Of a DNA stretch of 64,000 bases, positions 8,473-16,332 are shown in pieces. The first letter of the stretch is position 1, and every line of letters starts with the position of its first letter. The stretch covers positions 1 to 64,000 of the forward strand of contig NZ_JALKBA010000007.1 of NCBI RefSeq assembly GCF_023015805.1, in the 5' to 3' direction. Under the pieces are notes generated by a model. That model saw only the letters and a list, made by a program, of their open reading frames with translations. It did no database searches and was not told the origin of the DNA. The position numbers were made by a program, and so were the translations under genes. Source of the DNA: Cellulophaga sp. F20128 (lineage in GTDB: Bacteria; Bacteroidota; Bacteroidia; Flavobacteriales; Flavobacteriaceae).

Positions 8473-8497
8473 ACTTTTTTTGCCTTTTTCAATCTAA
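8468..8497 (+). promoter_or_regulatory. ECF-type promoter of sigma gene 2
   Basis: TTGTAAC at 8468-8474, 17 bases, ATCTAA at 8492-8497. The predicted transcript would begin only about 6-12 bases before the ATG, so the leader is very short. Confidence 0.65.
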
Positions 8498-8509
8498 ACT
8501 AAAAGACAC

Positions 8510-9187
8510 ATGCACATGGAAGCTATTAATATTAATAATTATAACAATAAAAAAATAAAAGAAGCGCACGTGATAAGGCGTATTCTTGGAGGTGAGAAAG
8601 AACTCTACGAAATTTTAGTGAGACGGAATAACCAAAAATTGTTTCGGGTTATTAGAAGTTATTTAAAAGACACGGCAGAAATAGAGGATGTCATGCAAAA
8701 TACTTATTTAAAAGCCTATGCCAAGCTGTATCAATTCAAATTGGAATCTTCATTTTCTACTTGGTTAATTCGCATTGCAATAAACGAATCGCTTGCTAGA
8801 TTGAAGGAAAAAGGAAAACTATACCATTTAAACCAACAATCGGATATTTCAAAAAGCAATACCATTTTAGAAATTCCAGACCATAGGCAGTTAAACCCAC
8901 AAGACACGATGATACAGATTGAAGCAAAGCAATTGTTGGAAAATGCTATTGACAGTTTAAGTATGAAATACAAGACTGTTTATATTATGAAACAGGTGGA
9001 AGAAATGAGTCTCAAAGAGGTAGCTGCTGCTTTAGATATATCTGTTGCCAATGTAAAAATACGTTTACATCGCTCAAAAGAAATGCTGAAAGAAAAACTT
9101 TACGAAGTCACAAATGATAAAAATGTCTTTGAATTTGGGTTTAGCAAATGCGATAGGATTACCGAGAATGTGATGAATATGGTATAA
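8510..9187 (+). CDS. ECF-type RNA polymerase sigma factor (paralogue 2)
   Basis: 225 residues, related along its whole length to the sigma factor at 0.7-1.4 kb. Shared blocks include YNELLYRTIRSY versus NQKLFRVIRSY, FSTWLVRIGINEA versus FSTWLIRIAINES, and VKVRLHRARNMMK versus VKIRLHRSKEMLK, and both have the same C-terminal FEFG..SKCD tail. Region 2 is at about 20-90 and region 4 at about 135-190. ATG 8510 or ATG 8516 could be the start; the promoter position slightly favours 8516. No anti-sigma gene is adjacent. It is likely to autoregulate and to drive the divergent doxX-folE pair (inference from shared promoter boxes). Confidence 0.9.
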   Translation: MHMEAININNYNNKKIKEAHVIRRILGGEKELYEILVRRNNQKLFRVIRSYLKDTAEIEDVMQNTYLKAYAKLYQFKLESSFSTWLIRIAINESLARLKEKGKLYHLNQQSDISKSNTILEIPDHRQLNPQDTMIQIEAKQLLENAIDSLSMKYKTVYIMKQVEEMSLKEVAAALDISVANVKIRLHRSKEMLKEKLYEVTNDKNVFEFGFSKCDRITENVMNMV

Positions 9188-9405
9188 TAGCTAACAATAA
9201 AAAGATTCAACAAAAACTATTATGCCTATAAAAACAGAAAAGCTCAATTAATTACATATTTGAATACACAAGTAGTTAGTTTCTTTATACAAACCGTATA
9301 TGGAATAGGGCTTAATAACATGTATCAATCTGAATTACAGCAGATTAGATGTTTGAAGTTTTTCATCCAACGAAAAGTTAAAATTTACAAATTAAATCAA
9401 AAACA

Positions 9406-10077
9406 ATGAAAATTAAACCAGTAAAGATCATATCTATCGGCTTCAACACACATGATGTCTTGCATATTGTAACCGCCAAACCGAAAGGAATTGAATTCGT
9501 CCCAGGGCAAGCTACCGAAATTTTTATTGATAAAGAAGGCTGGTATAACCAAGGTAGAGCGTTTACTTTTACTTGTTTACCAACAGATGATTATTTAGAA
9601 TTCTTGATAAAAATCTATCCTTCTCACAAAGGAGTTACCAACAGACTACTTGATTTAAAAGCAGGAGACAAGCTTATTATAAATGATGTTTTTGGTGCAA
9701 TCACCTATAATGGAGAAGGAACCTTTATTGCCGGTGGTACTGGAATAACGCCATTTATATCAATCTTTAGGGAATTAAAAGCACATAATAAATTGGGCAA
9801 CAACAGACTTATTTATGCGAACAAAACGAAAAAAGACATCATACTTGAAAATGAATTTAAGGAAATGTTAGGTGATAATTTTATTAATATACTTTCTGAA
9901 GAAAAAATAGAAGGCTATTCTTACGGAAGGGTTTCCAAAAATTTCATAAAGAATAATTCGAACGTTTCAAATTCTATTTTTTATGTATGTGGCCCACCAC
10001 ATATGATGTTGGCTGTGGAAAAATATTTATTACAATTAGGGGTGAGTAAGAAAAATATTGTGACCGAAGAATTTTAA
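9406..10077 (+). CDS. Flavodoxin-reductase-like FAD/NAD(P)H oxidoreductase 1
   Basis: 223 residues in two domains. The N-terminal FAD-binding barrel has FVPGQATEIFID and GRAFTFTC (the RxxT/S-type flavin motif). The C-terminal NAD(P)-binding domain has the Gly-rich FIAGGTGITPFISIF and ends with IFYVCGPPHMM. No ferredoxin domain is attached, so it is a single-function reductase, transferring electrons between NAD(P)H and an unknown carrier. It lies 218 bases after sigma gene 2 and may be read from that promoter; I found no matching ECF-type site directly upstream. A paralogue is at 12.2-12.9 kb in the same element. Confidence 0.85.
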   Translation: MKIKPVKIISIGFNTHDVLHIVTAKPKGIEFVPGQATEIFIDKEGWYNQGRAFTFTCLPTDDYLEFLIKIYPSHKGVTNRLLDLKAGDKLIINDVFGAITYNGEGTFIAGGTGITPFISIFRELKAHNKLGNNRLIYANKTKKDIILENEFKEMLGDNFINILSEEKIEGYSYGRVSKNFIKNNSNVSNSIFYVCGPPHMMLAVEKYLLQLGVSKKNIVTEEF

Positions 10078-10309
10078 TAAATATTTATATAGAAGTCAAA
10101 TAATTTTATGGCACAATAAGATAACAAGAAAGTTAAGACCATTAAATATAGCGCGCACCTAATTGATAAATTTTTTGCTATGTTTCAAAAACATCTATCT
10201 GATATGGTTAATAGATGTTAGTAATTCTCTAAGTTCTGGTAAATTTCCGCCTTTCAATATGATTATTTAAATTATTTAACTTAAATTTTAACTATAAATT
10301 AAGTTCCAA

Positions 10310-10325
10310 GTACTAGCACTAGTAC
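10310..10325. promoter_or_regulatory. Perfect inverted repeat, operator-like
   Basis: GTACTAG-CA-CTAGTAC: seven-base arms with a two-base centre. No T-tract follows, so it is not an obvious terminator. It sits upstream of the mini-frame at 10369. It could be a regulator binding site or a relic of one. Confidence 0.35.
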
Positions 10326-10368
10326 AAATTGATTAGACCTTTTTGTTATCAATCCTAATGGAGGCAAT

Positions 10369-10431
10369 ATGAAAAAATTAAGGAATCATAGAAACACTGA
10401 TTGGAGCGATTTTTATTCAACACAACAATAA
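10369..10431 (+). CDS. Possible 20-residue mini-protein
   Basis: ATG at 10369 is preceded at normal distance by GGAGG, which is unusually strong for this AT-rich, Shine-Dalgarno-poor genome. The product would be MKKLRNHRNTDWSDFYSTQQ, basic at the start, with no family I know. It could equally be the head of a decayed gene. Low confidence. Confidence 0.2.
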   Translation: MKKLRNHRNTDWSDFYSTQQ

Positions 10432-10734
10432 TAAAAATATTGCTAATAATAACTTTGTAGTAAAATAATACTCCTCTTTTAATATGTACTTTATTACATC
10501 TTGACAGAAAATATAGAGCGCGTTACTCACAGCAAGCCTATGGACCCTTTTTCATATTTCTATAAGGTATTATTCTTAACAGCAAAACAATAGCAACGAC
10601 TGAATCACCCACTAAACTAGTTTATTATGAAATGAGAAATTTAAATTTTCGTTTTATCAAAATCTATTGCCTAACATTCCGAAATTCCAATGATCCAATT
10701 TGAATCGTTATAATTTTATATTATAGATTGGTAA

Positions 10735-12171
10735 CTATAAATCTTCTAATTTGCTTTTTAATAAATAAACAAGTAAATCCGTTTCCTTTTTATGTGTTCT
10801 AAAGGACAAAATAGCTGCACGTAATGTGAATTGGCTGTCAAGAATTGTTGAAGAAATAAAGACACGGCCATCTTCGAGAATATGGTTTAACAGAGCCGTG
10901 TTCAGGGCCTCGTTATCACGATCTTTAAAGTTAAATCTGAAAGCTATGATTGTCAGATCCGGTTCGCAAACAATCGTAAACCCCAATTGCCGTAATTCTT
11001 TGCATAAATAAATTGTAAGTCTCAACTTTTCTTCAAGGTAATCGGAGAAAATGTCTACCCCATATAGTTTTAAAGGTAACCACATACGCAATCCTCTAAA
11101 GTGCTTACTCATTTCAGGAGACAAATCCGATGGAGAATAATGCATTTCCTTTTCAGCATCTTGCATATAATTTGCAGAGTACTTATTGGTATTAAGTAAA
11201 TGATTTATATCCTTTACCAGTAGCATTCCGGAACCATAGGGTAAAAACATACCTTTATGAGGATCAAGAATTACTGAATCAGCCTGTTTCAAACCATATA
11301 ATTTATTTTTACCGTAAGTGGTCATAGCAAAAAAGCCTCCATAGGCTGCATCTACATGAAACCAAATAGAATATTCTCTACATATTGCACTTAGTTTTTC
11401 CAGAGGATCAATGGCCCCAACATCAGTAGAACCGGCATTGGCAATTGCCAAAAATGGTTTTAAACCATCATTAACATCTTTTTTTATTTGAGATTTGAGT
11501 TCGAAAGTAGAAATTCTAAAATCACTATCTAAAGGTATTTGACGTAAAACACACTCTTCCAGCCCAACGATATTAATTGCTTTGTAAATACTGTGATGTG
11601 TTTGTGTTGAGCAGTAGATTACACTTTTTAATAGATTCTTTGAGGTAATGTTTTTAGACTTTTTGGCTGTTGATAATGCAATTAGATTGGCAATACTACC
11701 TCCCGATGTTAAGTTTCCACCAAACCCTTTTGAATATCCTATTAAGTTGCCTACCCATTTTATTAATGCATCTTCCATTCTTACAGCACCTGGTGAGGCA
11801 TAGAATATACCAGCGTATCTATTTGTAACTGCGGCGAGGTAATCACCTAGAGCAGAGCTATATATACCACCTCCCGGGATATAACCAAAATTACCCCCTG
11901 AAGCAGGATTTAAACCAGTATCAACTACACGCTCCTTTATTAAACCAAGTATATTCTCCAGTTTTAAAGTTTCTTTTCCAATTTCAAATAAATTATCCTG
12001 TTTTGTTTTATTTTGACCGCTATTATTAAAAGCTTTTGTTTCGCTAATTGTGTTTAAAAATTCATTGGCGAAATTCAAAATTACATTATCAATTTCTTTC
12101 CGTTTCTCCTCGTTTTCCTCCAAGGGAAAATTATCGTTAGAACAGGATTGATGCTCTTTTTTAAAATCCAT
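10735..12171 (-). CDS. Pyridoxal-phosphate-dependent amino-acid decarboxylase (group II)
   Basis: 478 residues, the usual length for the aromatic-amino-acid/glutamate decarboxylase superfamily. Visible marks are NFGYIPGGGIYSSALGDYL near the N-terminus, the NLTSGGSIANLIAL cofactor-phosphate region, HVDAAYGGFFAM with the Asp that pairs with the pyridine nitrogen, and SVILDPHKGMFLPYG with the PLP lysine at about 304. The substrate cannot be decided from sequence; aromatic amino acids are possible. It follows a flavodoxin-reductase-like gene by 52 bases in the same direction, so both probably come from the ECF-type promoter at 12938-12967. Confidence 0.88.
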   Translation of the reverse strand: MDFKKEHQSCSNDNFPLEENEEKRKEIDNVILNFANEFLNTISETKAFNNSGQNKTKQDNLFEIGKETLKLENILGLIKERVVDTGLNPASGGNFGYIPGGGIYSSALGDYLAAVTNRYAGIFYASPGAVRMEDALIKWVGNLIGYSKGFGGNLTSGGSIANLIALSTAKKSKNITSKNLLKSVIYCSTQTHHSIYKAINIVGLEECVLRQIPLDSDFRISTFELKSQIKKDVNDGLKPFLAIANAGSTDVGAIDPLEKLSAICREYSIWFHVDAAYGGFFAMTTYGKNKLYGLKQADSVILDPHKGMFLPYGSGMLLVKDINHLLNTNKYSANYMQDAEKEMHYSPSDLSPEMSKHFRGLRMWLPLKLYGVDIFSDYLEEKLRLTIYLCKELRQLGFTIVCEPDLTIIAFRFNFKDRDNEALNTALLNHILEDGRVFISSTILDSQFTLRAAILSFRTHKKETDLLVYLLKSKLEDL

Positions 12172-12223
12172 AATTTATTATTATGAAATAGAATTTACAT
12201 TTTCAATAAATGATAATTGACTC

Positions 12224-12913
12224 CTATAATTTATACCCAGTTTGGATATAACTTCTTTCCGCTCCTAATTGTATTAAACAATTTCTAATATCCTCTTCAA
12301 AAGCTTTTGGTCCACATATATAAAAATATTGATTTATATTTTTTATTTGTTCTTTCATAAAAATATAATCGACTCTTCCAGAAATCATATTCTGTGCTTT
12401 GGATATGCTCAAAATATTAATATAATTTTCACCAAAAAGAGGCTTCAAATCAGATTTAAAGAGGATGTCATTTTTCGTTTTGTTCGCATAAATCAATTTA
12501 TTGTCCTTTATTTCTGTACCCGAGTTAACTAGTGATTTCAAGATGGGTACAAATGGTGTTATTCCAGTACCACCCGCAATAAAAACACCTCTACCCTTAT
12601 ATTCAAAGGTACTCCACGGTTCAGTTATTTGTAAAATTGCACCACTATCTAATGATGCTAACCCATTGGTCAAACTTCCTTTGTTCTGATTTATCTTGAT
12701 ATACAGTTCTAAAAAAGGACTGTCGTTGGTATTTGTAATTGTAAATGGTGCTACATCAAGTTCATATCCAGGTTGATCTATGCTTAAATCAATAGCCTGT
12801 CCGGGTGCAAATGTATATCCATAAGGTTTCTGTATTTGAAAACGAATTACATTGTGGTTAATTTGTTGTTTGTGTAAGATCTTGGATCTGTAAGGAAAAA
12901 TAAAACCGTTCAT
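12224..12913 (-). CDS. Flavodoxin-reductase-like FAD/NAD(P)H oxidoreductase 2
   Basis: 229 residues, a paralogue of the reductase at 9.4 kb. The FAD domain has YTFAPGQAIDLSID and APFTITNT; the nucleotide domain has VFIAGGTGITPFVPIL and ends with YFYICGPKAF. No iron-sulfur or ferredoxin domain is attached. First gene of a two-gene unit with the PLP decarboxylase, behind an ECF-type promoter that leaves a leader of about 18 bases. The electron partner is unknown; the cupredoxin and cytochrome of the same island are exported, so a cytosolic partner outside the window is more likely. Confidence 0.85.
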   Translation of the reverse strand: MNGFIFPYRSKILHKQQINHNVIRFQIQKPYGYTFAPGQAIDLSIDQPGYELDVAPFTITNTNDSPFLELYIKINQNKGSLTNGLASLDSGAILQITEPWSTFEYKGRGVFIAGGTGITPFVPILKSLVNSGTEIKDNKLIYANKTKNDILFKSDLKPLFGENYINILSISKAQNMISGRVDYIFMKEQIKNINQYFYICGPKAFEEDIRNCLIQLGAERSYIQTGYKL

Positions 12914-12937
12914 AGAATAATCTTTTTTGGTTATCTA

Positions 12938-12967
12938 TTTGATTAAAAAGTTCAAGTTTGGTTACAA
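12938..12967 (-). promoter_or_regulatory. ECF-type promoter of reductase 2-decarboxylase
   Basis: On the minus strand: TTGTAAC (complement of 12961-12967), 17 bases, ATCAAA (complement of 12938-12943). Same spacing as the other four island sites. Confidence 0.6.
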
Positions 12968-13755
12968 TTTTATAACATAAGCTATAAATTTCATCCCGAT
13001 CATTTCAGGAATTCGCAATACAATCGTATACGTATCAAGGTCTGCCTTACCTCAAAAGCCTATAAACCTAATATCATTAGTTATAGAGGAGAAGTCATCA
13101 AAATTTAAGAAAGGTATATCCCTGGTTTTATTAATAGTTAGATTAAGGATAAAGTTCTAAGAGGTCGTTTCAAGTGGATTTTGGAGCCAGGGTAGGAAAA
13201 AATCAGAAAAGAGGGAATGTAATTTCACCTAACAACCAATTAGTTATTATAAAGGGTTGTTTAGCACCAAAATGATTGATTTAGTGTGGTTTGTAAAAAA
13301 CAGGATAGTAACCAACATCATTCGGAAATCGACATTATTAATAAGCGAATTAACATTCTCAACTTCAACATTAAAAATATGGATCAAACTAACCTCTGAT
13401 TTAGGATTATTTAAGATGAATACAATAGTAGATTTATCATCGACCCACTATTTATCAGTAAATATGTATTTTGATTATTCGTATCAGGATGATTTCTTTC
13501 CGAAATAGTTTTTTGAATTAATTTTGATTTAAGACAGTATTGTAATAGATAAGCATGACAATATCTACCTATTAAGTATCACAACAATTTCAAATTAACC
13601 GGACAAATGTATAAAACGCAACCCTAAACTGAGGCAAGAGGCTTAAGGACTAGCTAATAAAATAAACCTTAAAAAAACTTCAACTATCATAGGCATTAAG
13701 TAAAGCATACTAAATACCTAATCTTATAAGTTCTGTGGATGAAATTTAAGAAAAG
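12968..13755. other. Gene-poor stretch inside the element
   Basis: About 790 bases with no convincing gene. A frame at 13257-13508 begins at TTG and has an unremarkable composition with no family match I can recall; I treat it as chance. The stretch may be decayed sequence between cargo and the recombinase module. Confidence 0.4.
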
Positions 13756-13932
13756 ATGCGGAAAAGGAATTTCGAATTAGAGATTCAACTGCATAAATCT
13801 TTTAAAGAATTTACTACCAGGTTTAATGAACATTTTAAACTCTTCAATAATTCTGGGCTAAATAATAATTATTTATCGGATGTTAAAATACCTACAAGAT
13901 TAGAAATCCACAAAGCCAATCGGAATAGATGA
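13756..13932 (+). CDS. Small hypothetical protein next to the recombinase
   Basis: A 58-residue frame, MRKRNFELEI to HKANRNR, rich in Lys, Arg, Phe and Asn. A stop lies in frame just before it, so it is not the visible tail of a longer gene. It converges on the recombinase gene, leaving 10 bases between the stops. Small basic proteins beside tyrosine recombinases are sometimes excisionases, but no helix-turn-helix or winged-helix pattern is clear here. Confidence 0.35.
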   Translation: MRKRNFELEIQLHKSFKEFTTRFNEHFKLFNNSGLNNNYLSDVKIPTRLEIHKANRNR

Positions 13933-13942
13933 TGAGATTAAT

Positions 13943-15148
13943 TTAAAAATTAATCACATTATCTAATGCATCGTCGGCATCTTTGTGCATAAAATTTGCT
14001 TGATAGTTTACGGTCGTCGTAATTGAGGAATGACGATAAAGTTTCTGAAGCATTTGAATTGGAATTTTCTCACCTGAAATATTTCCAAAGCTATGTCTTG
14101 CAATATGCATACTCATATTTTTTTTGATCCCAACTTGTATTGAAGCTCTTTTCAATAATCGATTAAGGTTTCTTGTAACGGATTGAATTCTTACAGAAAC
14201 TTCTTCATAATCCCTTAAATTGGTGCTTCCAAGATATGGGAATATAAGATTATTGGGAGTTTCTAATTTTCTATAAATGTCGAGTAATACCTTTGCCTTA
14301 TTTGGAACTTTCAAAGAAACAAGTTTACTGTTTTTGTCCATTCGATAGAGTAATCGGTTATCAACAATATCCGACCATTTTAACTTTAAGACATCAGCAA
14401 CTCGAATACCTGCAAAATAAAAGCTAATGAGCCAAACATTAACTGCATTCTGTTGCGCTTCAGAAAGATTGTTAACCACTTCTAGCTTTTGAATTTCTTC
14501 TATATTCAATCCAATTTTTTGAGATTCAGGAATTCTAATTGTCATTTTGCCTTTACCAAAAGGATATAGCCCTCTGTCCGTAATAGATTCTGCAATAGCA
14601 AGATTATAAATTGTTCTGATTAAAATAAGGTAGTTAACGACCGTTCTAGGGGAAAGCTTTTTGCTATGTATTAAATAGGTTTCAAATTTCTTTAGTAACA
14701 CAACATTTAACTTGTTAAAAGGAAGCACATCCTTACCTAAAAATTCCTTAAACTTTTTTAAGCGGCCAAACTCAGTATCATATTGATGATGTTTATTTCT
14801 ATTTTTAAGATTTTTAAGGTGCATATTGGCAACAACAAAGAAATCAAAGCCCTTGTTTTCTACTATCTTGTTTCTAATTTCTGCAACTGATTCGTACTCT
14901 GGTTTCATTTCAGATTTTAAAACCTTATCATTAGCTTCTGCAACTTTACTGACAATAAAATTATTGAGCACCTTTGAGTTTGGATGGGACTTCCGAACGT
15001 TACGATTTTTTTCGTCCCAAAATTTTTCATCAATATATTGCCCCGTATTTAGGAAAGAACTTTTACGGTCTTTAGTTATCCGTATAGCAATAGGGTACCG
15101 TCCAGCTTTATTCTTCTTTTTTCTCAAAACTGCTCTTACCGTTGCCAT
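13943..15148 (-). CDS. Tyrosine recombinase / integrase of the mobile element
   Basis: 401 residues, the Bacteroides phage/transposon-type layout. An N-terminal arm-binding domain (about 1-90, RYPIAIRITKDRKSSFLNTG) and a SAM-like core-binding domain (about 105-200) precede the catalytic domain. Catalytic residues are in place: Arg in FAGIRVADVLKLKW (about 248), HIARHS with the His-x-x-Arg pair (about 349), His in LYRHSSITTT, and the nucleophile Tyr in VNYQANF (about 380). The broken initiator tRNA starts about 160 bases upstream, which fits integration into the tRNA 3' half. It probably integrated the element now covering 1-15.35 kb. Confidence 0.93.
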   Translation of the reverse strand: MATVRAVLRKKKNKAGRYPIAIRITKDRKSSFLNTGQYIDEKFWDEKNRNVRKSHPNSKVLNNFIVSKVAEANDKVLKSEMKPEYESVAEIRNKIVENKGFDFFVVANMHLKNLKNRNKHHQYDTEFGRLKKFKEFLGKDVLPFNKLNVVLLKKFETYLIHSKKLSPRTVVNYLILIRTIYNLAIAESITDRGLYPFGKGKMTIRIPESQKIGLNIEEIQKLEVVNNLSEAQQNAVNVWLISFYFAGIRVADVLKLKWSDIVDNRLLYRMDKNSKLVSLKVPNKAKVLLDIYRKLETPNNLIFPYLGSTNLRDYEEVSVRIQSVTRNLNRLLKRASIQVGIKKNMSMHIARHSFGNISGEKIPIQMLQKLYRHSSITTTVNYQANFMHKDADDALDNVINF

Positions 15149-15182
15149 ATTAAAACTATTAGATTATAAAGATAATCATTTT

Positions 15183-15213
15183 AGGTACAACATAGGTACA
15201 ACATTTGTTGGTT
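15183..15213. repeat. Tandem 11-mer and inverted repeat upstream of the recombinase
   Basis: AGGTACAACAT occurs twice in direct tandem (15183-15193, 15194-15204), and the second copy runs into CAACA-TT-TGTTG, an inverted repeat. The position between recombinase gene and att site suits recombinase arm sites or autoregulation. Confidence 0.45.
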
Positions 15214-15309
15214 TTGTTTGCTATTATTTGATATTAAATAATATTAATCATTAATTAACACGTTGTATTTCAGTGTATTTGCATTAGTTTAGCATACAAG
15301 CATCAAACA

Positions 15310-15351
15310 CTCATAACCCGAAGGTCACTGGTTCGAGTCCAGTTCCCGCTA
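15310..15351 (+). tRNA. 3' half of an initiator tRNA-Met gene (att site remnant)
   Basis: The sequence reads C-TCATAA anticodon loop (anticodon CAT), the CCCGA 3' anticodon stem typical of initiator tRNAs, a variable region, a complete T arm (ACTGG-TTCGAGT-CCAGT) and TCCCGCTA as the 3' acceptor strand. No D arm or 5' acceptor lies upstream, so this is not a working tRNA. Recombination at the anticodon loop by the neighbouring tyrosine recombinase would leave exactly such a half; the intact tRNA should lie at the other, unseen end of the element. Confidence 0.75.
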
Positions 15352-15358
15352 CAAAGTA

Positions 15359-15385
15359 AACCAGCTAGAAATAGCTGGTTTTTTT
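15359..15385 (+). terminator. Intrinsic terminator downstream of the tRNA half
   Basis: AACCAGCTA-GAAA-TAGCTGGTT is a perfect nine-base stem with a GAAA loop, followed by a run of T. Probably the original terminator of the tRNA transcript. Confidence 0.8.
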
Positions 15386-15435
15386 GTTTGGTAAAAAAAG
15401 TGAAGCTTGCTTTAGCTTTTTTTACCAAACAAAAA

Positions 15436-16243
15436 ACACAAGGTCGCGTAGCGCCCTTGGTTTACTTTGTAAAGCTCCCCTTTAGGCCCTTTCCGAAATG
15501 CAATGAAGGAAAGAATCCAGGCCTTCTAACACATAAAATCATCATTACAAAACTAAAGCTACGCGCCCTTGGTTTACTTTGTAAAGCTCCCCTTTAGGCC
15601 CTTTCCGTAGTGTAACGAAGGAAAGAATCCAGGCCTTCTAACACATAAAATGATCATTGCAAAAAATGCTTTAGCTTTTGATGCCATAAAAAATACCACA
15701 ACGCTTTAGCGTTGTAGGCTTTGCCTTGTAAAGCTCCCCTTTAGGCCCTTTCCGTAGTGTAACGAAGGAAAGAATCCAGCTAAACACTAATACTCCTAGG
15801 CTCACAATTCTTTACACACCCCTTAGTCCCCTCTTTTTAGAGGGGAGAACCTAAAAACAAAATTACGATTACAAAACTAAAACTACGCGCCCTTGGTTTC
15901 CTTTGTACAGCTCCCTTTAGGCCCTTTCCGTAGTGTAACGAAGGAAAGAATCCAGGCCTTCTAACACATAAAATCATCATTACAAAACTAAAGCTACGCG
16001 CCCTTGGTTTACTTTGTAAGCTCCCTTTAAGCCCTTTCCGTAGTGAAACGAAGGAAAGAATCCAGCTGAACACTAGATCTCCTAAGCCAACATTTCTTTA
16101 CACACCCCTTAGTCCCCTCTTTCTAGAGGGGATAACCTAAGAACAAAAAGTACGATTACAAAACCATAGCGTAGCGCCCTTGGTTTCCTTTGTAAGCTCC
16201 CCCAAGGCCCTTTCCGTAGTGAAACGAAGGAAAGAATCCAATA
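15436..16243. repeat. Array of six hairpin-bearing repeats (flavobacterial dispersed repeat)
   Basis: A unit of about 110 bases recurs from about 15451, 15563, 15721 (partial), 15887, 15998 and 16174. Each holds GCGCCCTTGGTTT, an AAGCTCCC block, CCCTTTCCGTAGTG and AACGAAGGAAAGAATCC, whose CTTTCC/GGAAAG arms pair. Copies 3 and 5 carry an insert with a near-palindromic hairpin, TCCCCTCT-TTTT-AGAGGGGA (15827-15846) and its TTCT-loop twin near 16109. It is GC-richer than its surroundings and codes for nothing convincing. Unit size and lack of unique spacers rule out CRISPR. Confidence 0.8.
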
Positions 16244-16332
16244 CTTAATTTAAAAAATAAAATTGTAATTACCGAATAACTTCAGAGTGAAAGCGCTTTA
16301 CTGAACAGCATCTACGATTAAATTTCAGGGAA

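Larger units (their letters stand above)
10078..10734. other. Long non-coding gap with an inverted repeat and a 20-codon frame
   Basis: No gene longer than 20 codons is credible here. The gap contains a perfect inverted repeat (10310-10325) and, 44 bases later, a mini-frame behind a strong-looking Shine-Dalgarno (see separate entries). The gene on the right side is convergent, so this is the meeting point of two transcripts. Confidence 0.45.

Noticed and set aside
9361-9405. ATCCAA before reductase 1 as an ECF-type promoter
   Set aside because: The seven bases 17 positions upstream read CAGATTA, not TTGTAAC.
13257-13508. 83-residue open frame with a TTG start
   Set aside because: No ribosome binding site, no recognised family and no neighbour that supports it; treated as chance.
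15388-16073. Open frames of 69 and 78 residues within the repeat array
   Set aside because: They lie in repeated non-coding units and repeat the same peptide-like phrases because the DNA repeats.
15436-16243. CRISPR array
   Set aside because: Units are about 110 to 160 bases long, vary in length and have no short unique spacers; no cas gene is near.
16290-16299. AAAGCGCTTT palindrome after the DUF2357 gene as terminator or operator
   Set aside because: Only ten bases, no T-tract on the minus strand and no gene start nearby.
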